From assembly GCA_019114645.1 (NCBI GenBank), contig DXFC01000123.1, forward strand, positions 1 to 5,296: DNA of 5,296 bases. The letters run 5' to 3'. Below the pieces are notes generated by a model. It did not search any database. It saw only the letters and a program-made list of their open reading frames with translations, and was not told the DNA's origin. Below, piece by piece: positions 1-4,861 of this stretch (positions within the stretch are counted from its first letter, which is position 1; every line of letters begins with the position of its first letter). This DNA is from Candidatus Halomonas stercoripullorum (GTDB taxonomy: Bacteria; Pseudomonadota; Gammaproteobacteria; Pseudomonadales; Halomonadaceae). A program made the position numbers and the translations under genes.

Positions 1-2
1 AG

Positions 3-677
3 AGTAAAAGGGCCACCTTCGAGGATGTGCATGTGCAAGGTGCCGGTCGTCTGGCGGATGTCGCCAGGGCCGCAGGCGTCGAGACTTTCATTCAGCTTTC
101 CGGCCTGGGCGTGAATACGGCGTCCCGCTCAAGCTACGTCAGGGCCCGGGCCCGCGGCGAAACGGCGGTGATAGAGGCATATCCCAAAGCGGTGATATTG
201 CGCCCCAGCGTGCTGTTCGGACCGGACGACGTCTTTCTTGCCCGCCTGGCAGACCTTGCCCGCCTGCCCGCCATCCCTCTCTTCGGTCGCGGCGAGGCGC
301 TCTTGCAACCCGTGCATGTTGTCGATGTGGCAAGGGCAATGGTGCGCCTGTTGGGTGAGGCAGCCCCCGAGCGTCGGCTGTATGAACTCGGCGGCCCGGA
401 CCGGTTGCGCTATCGTGACACCGTAAGGCTGGTCATGACTCACCTGGAGCGAGAGCGCCCCCTGCTGCCCATCCCCTTTCCCCTCTGGCACCTGGCGGTT
501 CTGCCGCTGGCGGTATTGCCTAGCCCGCCCCTGACCCGTGATCAGCTCTATATGCTGGCGGAGGATAACGTAGTCGGCGAAGGTGTAGGTACCTTCGCCG
601 ACCTGAACATTCAGCCACGCTCGCTACGCGAATCTCTACCCGACTGCCTGCCGCATCACTCCACATCACTGGAGTGA
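3..677 (+). CDS. NAD(P)-dependent epimerase/atypical SDR, NDUFA9-like family (5'-truncated)
   Basis: The reading frame is open from the left edge, with coding-like residues before the first in-frame GTG at 27 (…FEDVHVQGAGRLADVARAAGV), so the true start lies outside the window and 27 is not a start. The visible part is the second half of a Rossmann-fold SDR: the strand before the active site (FIQLSGLGV), an S-x-Y segment at about 129-149, the family-typical ILRPSVLFGPDD stretch at about 195-233, then PVHVVDVARAMV and LYELGGPDRLRYRD, which resemble the C-terminal substrate-side region of complex I NDUFA9-like proteins and NmrA/epimerase relatives. Bacterial members are usually about 300 residues, so roughly a quarter to a third is missing. 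The substrate is unknown. Oddity: the usual YxxxK lysine is Arg (Tyr codon 135-137, Arg codon 147-149). The 3' end overlaps the convergent PhoU-like gene by 22 bp. Family assignment is good; the specific function is not known. Confidence 0.85.
   Translation, partial: SKRATFEDVHVQGAGRLADVARAAGVETFIQLSGLGVNTASRSSYVRARARGETAVIEAYPKAVILRPSVLFGPDDVFLARLADLARLPAIPLFGRGEALLQPVHVVDVARAMVRLLGEAAPERRLYELGGPDRLRYRDTVRLVMTHLERERPLLPIPFPLWHLAVLPLAVLPSPPLTRDQLYMLAEDNVVGEGVGTFADLNIQPRSLRESLPDCLPHHSTSLE
573..602. repeat. Perfect 12-bp inverted repeat with 6-nt loop inside the epimerase 3' end
   Basis: The arms are GTCGGCGAAGGT (573-584) and ACCTTCGCCGAC (591-602), separated by GTAGGT. It lies in the coding sequence of the epimerase and 54-83 bp beyond the stop of the convergent PhoU-like gene. 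Neither strand has a T-run after the stem, so it is not a classical intrinsic terminator. It could act as a 3'-end barrier for the PhoU-side transcript or be a chance product of the coding sequence. Confidence 0.8.
656..677. repeat. Palindromic convergent gene end: 8-bp inverted repeat holding both stop codons
   Basis: The arms are TCACTCCA (656-663) and TGGAGTGA (670-677) around a CATCAC loop. The plus-strand epimerase gene stops with TGA at 675-677, and the minus-strand PhoU-like gene stops with TGA read from 658-656. The repeat is therefore exactly coextensive with the gene overlap, and both genes end in the same codons, GAG TGA. There is no T-run on either side, so termination by this hairpin alone is doubtful. 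Confidence 0.85.
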
Positions 678-1330
678 AGGTCCAGCTCTTCAAGCTGGCC
701 CAGCGCGGCACTGGCAACATGTGCCAGGTGTGCCGCCACACGCTTGAAGTGACGTGCCAGCAAGGAGTAAGCCACAGCCTCATGGAAGGCAACCTTGTCC
801 TCGTCGCGGAAGAGCTCCTTGATCAGCTGGTCACACTGCGAGCGAATCTCCTTTGAGCTGGCCAGCGCCTTGCGCGCCTGGGCTTCGTTGGAGTCCCGCA
901 CCCCTGCGATCACCAGGCTAAACATGGCGGCTGTCTGGGTGGAAATATGATCCAGCGGCTGCTGGTATTTGGGCACGTTGAACCCTTCGCGATAGAAGTG
1001 CCCTACCTCGAAAACGTTCTTGCAGTAGTCGCCTATGCGTTCGGCATCCTTGGCTACGCTCATCAAAGCCAGGCAGATCGCTACATCGTGCCCGGGATGA
1101 ACCGTCAGGTAACGCAACACCTTGCGCCGAATCGAACGCTCAAGTTCATTGATTTGGCGATCGCGTTCATAGAGCGGCTCACGCATCTCGTCAGCCGACT
1201 GGGTACTGTGCAGTGCTTCATTGGCACGCTCGAACATCCAGGCACCATGCTCAAGCATCTCCGTCAGTTCTTTGAACGCCAGGTCGACACTGCTTTCCGA
1301 GGTTAGAGCGCTATATAGCTTACGAAACAT
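656..1330 (-). CDS. PhoU domain-containing protein, likely regulator of the adjacent Na+/phosphate symporter
   Basis: The predicted protein is 224 residues, close to the usual 220-240 of PhoU, all helical and without signal or membrane segments, so it is expected to be cytoplasmic. PhoU proteins are two tandem three-helix bundles that restrain phosphate uptake and signalling, each bundle carrying a metal-binding E/DxxxD motif. The first motif is intact at residues 91-106 (SVAKDAERIGDYCKNV, with E97 and D101). The second, at 191-206 (LARHFKRVAAHLAHVA), has Lys196 and Ala200 where Glu and Asp are expected. The ATG at 1330 was chosen because AGGAG lies 8 nt upstream (1339-1343) and the PhoU fold begins at residue 1; the frame extends further upstream only into the symporter gene. 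It follows that gene by 23 bp in the same direction, so the two are probably one operon. In many bacteria a PhoU domain is fused to the C-terminus of this transporter type; here the two are split. It is probably not the pst-operon PhoU, since no pst genes are present. Confidence 0.9.
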   Translation of the reverse strand: MFRKLYSALTSESSVDLAFKELTEMLEHGAWMFERANEALHSTQSADEMREPLYERDRQINELERSIRRKVLRYLTVHPGHDVAICLALMSVAKDAERIGDYCKNVFEVGHFYREGFNVPKYQQPLDHISTQTAAMFSLVIAGVRDSNEAQARKALASSKEIRSQCDQLIKELFRDEDKVAFHEAVAYSLLARHFKRVAAHLAHVASAALGQLEELDLHSSDVE

Positions 1331-1338
1331 GTTAAAAG

Positions 1339-1343
1339 CTCCT
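1339..1343 (-). promoter_or_regulatory. Ribosome binding site of the PhoU-like gene
   Basis: AGGAG lies 8 nt before the ATG at 1330, in the 23-bp gap after the symporter stop. It sits in a TCTAGAGGA 9-mer (1340-1348) that also occurs before the symporter start (2576-2584). It settles the start at 1330 over longer options in the same frame. Confidence 0.75.
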
Positions 1344-1353
1344 CTAGATGCGC

Positions 1354-2562
1354 TCAGCGCAGGCTCATGACGAGTTCGACAACACCGATTCCCACTGCCG
1401 GCACCACCAGGAACAAACCGATCAAAAACAGGAAAGCATAGCGGGTCTTGTTTGCCGCCAGCTTGCCGTACCAGACCGCTATCCTGAAGGGAATGCGTCG
1501 CAGGGGGTACCACACAGCCGTACCGGTAAGATTGAACATGACATGGAACAGCGCCACCGTCATGGCCGCAGCAACAGGGTTGGCAGTGGCCGCCAGTACC
1601 GTGGTCAGTGTCGTCCCCAGATTGGCCCCCATCATATACGGCAAGACACGCCGCAAGCGCACGACACCGGCACCAGCCAAGGGCACCATCAGGCTACTGG
1701 TAATAGAGCTGGACTGCACCAGCACAGTCGCCAGAAGGCCGACACTGTAAGAGCGCAAGTCACTGCGGAAGAAGTAAGTGCTGAACAAACCATCCATGTG
1801 CCGTAACAAGGCGCCACGCAAGTTCTTCACCATAAAGATGAGGGCAATGAACAGTAACAGCATGCCCAGCGCCGCCACCACCAGCCCATGGGCTGCAGGC
1901 GTTGCTGTGAGCAGGCCGGCCAGATTGTTGGACATGCTGACGACAGGCTCAGTAATTACCTTGATCGGGCTCCCTGGGCGGGCGACTTCATCAAGCCCGA
2001 TCAATTCGGCAAGCCAACTGGCAAAGCGCGTGAACAGGCCACGTCCACTGTCGTGTAGCAGCCCGCTTATCCACTCGATCGGAAATATGATGAGCACGGT
2101 CAGCATGTTGAAGAAGTCGTGCATCAGCGCGGCCGAGAAAGAGCGCCTGAAATTGCGCCGAATGCGCATATTGGCCAGCGCCACGATCACACCGGTAACC
2201 GCAGTACCGATATTGGCCCCCATGATCGCAAACACCGCCGTGCCCAGCCGCATCTCTCCACTGGCTACGAGCGCCACGATCAATGCGGTGGTAAACGACG
2301 AGCTCTGCACAATCATTGTGACCAGCACGCCCGCCAGCAGGGCAATAAAGGGGTTCTCACCGTAGGCAAACAGCGTACTTAAAAAGTCGCTGGCGTCACC
2401 GAAGGTGCCAAGCCCCGAACCCATCACACCCAACGCCGCCAGGAACAGGTAGACGCAGATACCGGCATAGATCCCACGCAGCCAGGCCGGCACTTCGCGC
2501 TCTGACCTGCGGGGCAGGGCGACGCGCTGCTTTTCGCTAGTAGAAGGAGCTGGTTTCGACAT
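1354..2562 (-). CDS. Na+/phosphate cotransporter, NptA/Na_Pi_cotrans family
   Basis: The predicted product is a 402-residue inner-membrane protein that by family should import inorganic phosphate with Na+. It shows the inverted two-fold repeat of this family. Repeat 1 has the QSSS motif at residues 86-89 (VQSSSFTTALIVALV) followed by GANIGT at 115-120. Repeat 2 has QSSS at 283-286 (VQSSSITSSLMVPLA) followed by GANLGTT at 312-318. Hydrophobic segments are seen at about 30-50, 72-100, 108-132, 145-165, 212-245, 273-300, 308-350 and 376-398. The N-terminal 25 residues are polar and basic, and the C-terminus ends right after the last membrane segment, with no fused PhoU domain; that role is presumably taken by the next gene. 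The ATG at 2562 is preceded by GAGGAAAG (2573-2580). The promoter region carries a PHO box, pointing to PhoB-dependent induction under phosphate starvation. Exact substrate and ion are inferred from the family. Confidence 0.92.
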   Translation of the reverse strand: MSKPAPSTSEKQRVALPRRSEREVPAWLRGIYAGICVYLFLAALGVMGSGLGTFGDASDFLSTLFAYGENPFIALLAGVLVTMIVQSSSFTTALIVALVASGEMRLGTAVFAIMGANIGTAVTGVIVALANMRIRRNFRRSFSAALMHDFFNMLTVLIIFPIEWISGLLHDSGRGLFTRFASWLAELIGLDEVARPGSPIKVITEPVVSMSNNLAGLLTATPAAHGLVVAALGMLLLFIALIFMVKNLRGALLRHMDGLFSTYFFRSDLRSYSVGLLATVLVQSSSITSSLMVPLAGAGVVRLRRVLPYMMGANLGTTLTTVLAATANPVAAAMTVALFHVMFNLTGTAVWYPLRRIPFRIAVWYGKLAANKTRYAFLFLIGLFLVVPAVGIGVVELVMSLR

Positions 2563-2572
2563 GAAAGGACCG

Positions 2573-2580
2573 CTTTCCTC
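2573..2580 (-). promoter_or_regulatory. Ribosome binding site of the Na+/phosphate symporter gene
   Basis: GAGGAAAG lies 10 nt before the ATG at 2562. The GAAAG here can pair with CTTTC just before the start codon across a 5-nt loop, which would weakly mask the site; such a short stem may not matter in the cell. Confidence 0.6.
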
Positions 2581-2590
2581 TAGAAGAAAT

Positions 2591-2619
2591 ATGACGGACT
2601 CATTACATCCGCGTGACAG
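2591..2619 (-). promoter_or_regulatory. Second, degenerate PHO-like array near the predicted transcription start
   Basis: Read on the minus strand, three heptamers at exactly 11-bp steps resemble the PHO half-site CTGTCAT: CTGTCAC (2613-2619), ATGTAAT (2602-2608) and CCGTCAT (2591-2597), separated by GCGG and GAGT. The 11-bp phasing is that of PhoB subunits. The array would lie just downstream of the predicted start of transcription, so bound PhoB could modulate or block this promoter, or serve an unseen second one. It is weaker than the main box and could be coincidental. Confidence 0.4.
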
Positions 2620-2626
2620 GCGCGAC

Positions 2627-2632
2627 AGTATA
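2627..2632 (-). promoter_or_regulatory. -10 box of the predicted PhoB-dependent promoter
   Basis: TATACT on the minus strand lies 8 bp downstream of the PHO box; the E. coli pho promoters usually have about 10. It is centred in a small palindrome, GACAG-CTATA-CTGTC (2624-2638). Transcription would start near 2620, giving a leader of about 58 nt for the symporter-phoU mRNA. As in other Pho promoters no good -35 is present, because PhoB replaces that contact. Confidence 0.6.
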
Positions 2633-2640
2633 GCTGTCTT

Positions 2641-2658
2641 GTGACAGTTTCATGACAT
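2641..2658 (-). promoter_or_regulatory. PHO box (PhoB binding site) upstream of the symporter-phoU operon
   Basis: The minus strand reads ATGTCAT-GAAA-CTGTCAC. This matches the E. coli PHO box (two CTGTCAT-like heptamers separated by an A/T-rich 4-bp spacer) at nearly every position. It lies about 80-95 bp before the symporter ATG and directly upstream of a TATACT -10 box. Site, spacing, gene function and a PhoU-like gene in the same operon all agree, so PhoB control is a well-supported inference. Confidence 0.82.
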
Positions 2659-2662
2659 TCGT

Positions 2663-2680
2663 GAAACAAATATTTGGTTC
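2663..2680. repeat. A/T-rich imperfect palindrome between the lipoprotein stop and the PHO box
   Basis: It is an 18-bp palindrome with one mismatched pair, whose core CAAATATTTG (2666-2675) is perfect. It lies 3 bp past the lipoprotein stop and 4 bp before the PHO box. It could be an operator or an UP-element-like A/T tract for the pho promoter. Its A/T-rich stem without a T-run makes a poor terminator, so read-through from ectD into the phosphate operon is possible. Confidence 0.45.
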
Positions 2681-2683
2681 CAC

Positions 2684-3250
2684 CTACTGCCAGCGCCAAC
2701 CATGCTCCTCCCACCACCTGAGGGCAATATCACGATTCACTGAATTGGCCGCTGACTCAAGGCTGGTGGTGAGCTGAACGTACTCTCCACCCGTCTCAGC
2801 CATCAGCCGCGCATCCTGGGTTGCCAGCTGTAGCGCATAAAGCACCAGCATGAGTTCATATTCATCCCGGGTATCAATCAGTGCATAAAGCACCGGCACG
2901 GCAGGCGATCCTATTTGCCCCAGTTGTTCTGCGGCGATATACCACACCCGGGGGTGCTCTTCTCCACCGTAAACGTCAACGAAGCCTCTATCGGCCAAGC
3001 GGCTCGCATAATAGTGAACCTTGTCTTCTTCCGAGGTGAAGTGGGGAGGCATCCAGAAGCGGTCATGGCGACTCGTGGGAACAGTCGCAGCTACCCTTTC
3101 ACCGCTCGCCAATGGCTCAACTGGCTCCATGTTTCCGTCAGTCGCCGCAGAGGGGGACGGCGAAGAGCGCGTGGCACAGCCGCTACTCAGCAATAACGCC
3201 ATGAGAGCGGCGGATACCAGCGCGCTGCACACACTCAATTTCCGATACAT
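2684..3250 (-). CDS. Predicted lipoprotein with HEAT-like helical repeats, unknown function
   Basis: The product is 188 residues. MYRK followed by a hydrophobic stretch (residues 6-22) and SSGC gives a type II signal peptide with the acylated Cys at residue 25. The -3 position is Ser rather than the usual Leu, so the lipobox is slightly off. Ala26 at +2 favours sorting to the outer membrane. A low-complexity Ser/Pro/Ala linker (about 27-60) leads to a helical domain. Residues 102-145 resemble HEAT/PBS-lyase-like repeats (WYIAAEQLGQIGSPAVPVL), and VLYAL occurs at 120-124 and again at 136-140. The C-terminus is Trp-rich (RWWEEHGWRWQ). The ATG at 3250 was preferred over the TTG at 3280 because it gives a proper signal peptide. 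No strong ribosome site is seen. The ATG lies 2 bp after the ectD stop, so translation is probably coupled to ectD. I do not recognise a named family; HEAT-like domains usually bind proteins. Confidence 0.78.
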   Translation of the reverse strand: MYRKLSVCSALVSAALMALLLSSGCATRSSPSPSAATDGNMEPVEPLASGERVAATVPTSRHDRFWMPPHFTSEEDKVHYYASRLADRGFVDVYGGEEHPRVWYIAAEQLGQIGSPAVPVLYALIDTRDEYELMLVLYALQLATQDARLMAETGGEYVQLTTSLESAANSVNRDIALRWWEEHGWRWQ

Positions 3251-3252
3251 GC

Positions 3253-4164
3253 TCAACCATACGGCTGCAAGGGGTGCCAATTGGTACGGTTGGCCAGGAA
3301 TTCGGGGCGCGGACGATTGCCGCAGAATGGACTGACCAAACCATTGTGAACGCTATTGTAGACGAAAAAGAGATTGCTGCGTGGCCAGCAGGACATATTG
3401 GTGTTGGAGCCGTGCATGGTGTTGCACTCGAACATCACCAGGGTGCCGGCGGGGCCTTTAGGCGCTTCGATACCGCCCTTGAGCATCAGCTCCTGCAGGC
3501 TGATGTCGTCGGGTACTCCCACATCTTGGCTCTTGAGCGACTCCTTGTAGTTATCCGTTGGCGTACGCCCTACGCAGGGCACAAAGCTTTTATGCGAACC
3601 GGGAATCAACATCAAGGGGCCATTGAATTCACCGTTGTCGGTAAGAATGATGGAGCAGCTCAGCGAGCGCATGCGCGGCATGCCATCTTCACTATGCCAA
3701 GTCTCGAAGTCAGAATGCCAGTCGAACCCCTTGCCCTTGAAGCCAGGCTTATAGTTGATCCTCGACTGGTGAATATAAACTCCCTCTCCCAGCAGTTGTT
3801 CCACCATCGCCAGCAGGCGCGGGTCCCGGGTCAGGCGGCTGAAGCGCTGGGAAATTTCGTGAATACCGAAAATGGAGCGAATTTCCTCCCGACCGGGCTC
3901 CAGCACCGTGCCTTCCGAGAGCTTGAGGTCGCTATCCTCTTCATAGTCGCGCAGCTCTTGAATGAAGGCTTCCATCTCCTCTCGCGGGAAAAACCCCTCG
4001 AACGAAAGAAAGCCCTTCTCTTCGTACTCACGCACCTGCGCTTCACCAAGGGGTCCCGCTCGACGCTGTGCGCCCTCAGTGAACACAACCGGATCGACTC
4101 GCTCGAACATGCCGAGCTTGCGCTCCAGGCGCGTAGGAAACAGATCCCGTACGTCATGCTTCAT
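3253..4164 (-). CDS. ectD: Ectoine hydroxylase (ectoine dioxygenase)
   Basis: The 303-residue product matches EctD in length. EctD is a cytoplasmic non-haem Fe(II), 2-oxoglutarate and O2-dependent dioxygenase of the PhyH superfamily that converts ectoine to 5-hydroxyectoine, a compatible solute and stress protectant. The EctD signature F-x-W-H-S-D-F-E-T-W-H-x-E-D-G-M/L-P is present without a mismatch at residues 147-163. The iron ligands are H150, D152 and H251, and R262, 11 residues after the last His, is placed to hold 2-oxoglutarate. The segments YIHQSRINYKPG (130-141) and NGPLMLIPGSHKSF (181-194) are also typical of the family. The ATG at 4164 has a perfect ribosome site 7 nt upstream. 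No ectA, ectB or ectC lies here; a separate ectD locus is known in Halomonas and Chromohalobacter. A lipoprotein gene follows after 2 bp. I saw no convincing sigma-70 promoter in the 127 bp upstream. Confidence 0.97.
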   Translation of the reverse strand: MKHDVRDLFPTRLERKLGMFERVDPVVFTEGAQRRAGPLGEAQVREYEEKGFLSFEGFFPREEMEAFIQELRDYEEDSDLKLSEGTVLEPGREEIRSIFGIHEISQRFSRLTRDPRLLAMVEQLLGEGVYIHQSRINYKPGFKGKGFDWHSDFETWHSEDGMPRMRSLSCSIILTDNGEFNGPLMLIPGSHKSFVPCVGRTPTDNYKESLKSQDVGVPDDISLQELMLKGGIEAPKGPAGTLVMFECNTMHGSNTNMSCWPRSNLFFVYNSVHNGLVSPFCGNRPRPEFLANRTNWHPLQPYG

Positions 4165-4171
4165 TGCCTAG

Positions 4172-4179
4172 TCCTCCTT
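4172..4179 (-). promoter_or_regulatory. Strong ribosome binding site of ectD
   Basis: AAGGAGGA is complementary to the 16S rRNA tail and lies 7 nt before the ATG at 4164. It fixes the ectD start and suggests high translation. Confidence 0.85.
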
Positions 4180-4193
4180 GATCTAAACGAAAC

Positions 4194-4209
4194 CCAGTCA
4201 TCCAACTGG
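4194..4209. repeat. Short inverted repeat in the ectD leader/promoter region
   Basis: CCAGT and ACTGG arms (plus strand 4194-4198 and 4205-4209) flank a 6-nt centre, 30-45 bp upstream of the ectD start. It could be a small operator or leader hairpin. Such a short repeat may be chance. Confidence 0.3.
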
Positions 4210-4233
4210 TCATGTTTCAACCTAGACGAAGGA

Positions 4234-4261
4234 GCCTGCGCAAGCAAAGGATCCGGCAGGC
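4234..4261 (-). terminator. Weak hairpin after the YbhB-family gene, possible terminator
   Basis: Six-bp arms GCCTGC and GCAGGC (4234-4239 and 4256-4261) enclose a 16-nt loop, 31-58 bp past the YbhB-family stop. The following minus-strand sequence (TCCTTCGTC) is only slightly T-rich. It may separate that gene from ectD, but the long loop and lack of a U-tract make this uncertain. Confidence 0.25.
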
Positions 4262-4275
4262 GACTCGATACTCTT

Positions 4276-4305
4276 CTCAGTCGCGCTGATCTCAGTTGCG
4301 CTGAT
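4276..4305. repeat. Tandem 15-bp duplication across the stop of the YbhB-family gene
   Basis: Two adjacent copies of CTCAGTYGCGCTGAT (4276-4290 and 4291-4305) differ at one base. The copy at 4291-4305 holds the last codons and the TGA stop (4294-4292) of the YbhB-family gene. The other copy lies just after the stop. It looks like a recent slippage duplication of the gene's end. Each copy can form a 4-bp stem (TCAG/CTGA) with a 5-nt loop. Confidence 0.8.
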
Positions 4306-4768
4306 AGGTACCGATCAGGCGGTTCATGCCCAACAAATGCGGCTCAAGCTGCTTGAGTAATTCTTGTAGCCCAAGCCCTTCAGGCAAGTCGGTCGGCTTG
4401 TCGAGCGCCAGCACCCAAAAGTAGTAATGATGCACGCCATGTCCCTCGGGCGGCATGGGACCCGCGTAGCCGAGCTTACCGAAGTCATTCTTGCCGCTGG
4501 TGCCCTCACTGGCAGCCTCAGCCAAGTCAGTGGTAGAGCCTGGCAAGTTATAGAGCAGCCAGTGTACAAAGCCGTAACTGCCGTGCTGTACAAGCGGCGC
4601 ATCCGGGTCGTGACAAATGATGGCGTACCCTTTGGTCCCCTCCGGGGCGTCGCGCCAGCTCAGCGCTGGGGATGTGTCAGCACCCTCACCGGTATGCTGG
4701 GCAGGAATGGCACCATGGGCCTGGAAGGCAGGGCTCTCCAGTTGCATGGTGGAAAGGGCAAAGGCCAT
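4292..4768 (-). CDS. YbhB/YbcL family Raf kinase inhibitor-like protein (PEBP fold)
   Basis: The product is 158 residues, the usual size of bacterial phosphatidylethanolamine-binding-protein homologues. Family motifs appear in order: SPAF near the N-terminus (12-15), SPALSW (33-38), the DPDAP box (54-58), HW in FVHWLLYNLP (67-76), and GPMPPEGHGVHHYYFWVLALD (103-123), which lines the conserved anion-binding pocket. There is no signal peptide, so it is probably cytoplasmic. The in-cell role of bacterial members is mostly unknown; ligand binding is inferred from the fold. The ATG at 4768 has AAGGAG 7 nt upstream (4776-4781), which favours it over the Met at residue 8. It lies upstream of ectD in the same direction but 127 bp away, and is divergent from the flavodoxin-like gene. 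Nothing ties it functionally to ectoine metabolism. Confidence 0.93.
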   Translation of the reverse strand: MAFALSTMQLESPAFQAHGAIPAQHTGEGADTSPALSWRDAPEGTKGYAIICHDPDAPLVQHGSYGFVHWLLYNLPGSTTDLAEAASEGTSGKNDFGKLGYAGPMPPEGHGVHHYYFWVLALDKPTDLPEGLGLQELLKQLEPHLLGMNRLIGTYQRN

Positions 4769-4861
4769 GTGCGGACTCCTTCTTTAGCTAAACGCAATGC
4801 TTGCCCGGCAAAGCGGTCAAGTCTCGCAACAGAGTCGGAAAAAGCCGTTAAACTGTCAAAT
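4769..4861. promoter_or_regulatory. Divergent intergenic region between the YbhB-family and flavodoxin-like genes
   Basis: These 93 bp must hold both promoters. On the minus strand a perfect TTGACA (4854-4859) lies 86 bp before the YbhB-family ATG, but no good -10 follows at 16-18 bp. On the plus strand TTAAAC (4849-4854) is so close to the ATG at 4862 that a start from it would give a nearly leaderless mRNA. A perfect 10-bp palindrome, TTTAGCTAAA (4783-4792), lies beside the YbhB-family ribosome site. None of these promoter calls is strong. Confidence 0.35.

Noticed and set aside
129..491. Minus-strand open frame opposite the epimerase
   Set aside because: The plus-strand frame has clear SDR motifs; this one has none.
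1331..1513. N-terminal extension of the PhoU-like protein
   Set aside because: The extension would overlap the symporter gene, lacks PhoU similarity, and the ATG at 1330 has a good ribosome site.
1348..2382. Several plus-strand open frames opposite the symporter gene
   Set aside because: All are antisense to a well-recognised membrane protein; the translations are low-complexity and have no ribosome sites or domains.
3251..3280. TTG start at 3280 for the lipoprotein
   Set aside because: It overlaps the ectD end and puts 10 extra residues before a normal lipoprotein signal peptide that begins at the ATG at 3250.
4195..4235. Sigma-70 promoter for ectD using TTGAAA as -35
   Set aside because: No acceptable -10 lies at 16-18 bp; the nearest T-rich hexamer (TTTAGA) is 27 bp away. 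ectD may use another sigma factor or be read from upstream.
3274..4356. Long 360-codon plus-strand open frame opposite ectD
   Set aside because: It lies antisense to a clear EctD with all catalytic residues. Its translation shows no family pattern; long antisense frames are common in GC-rich genes.
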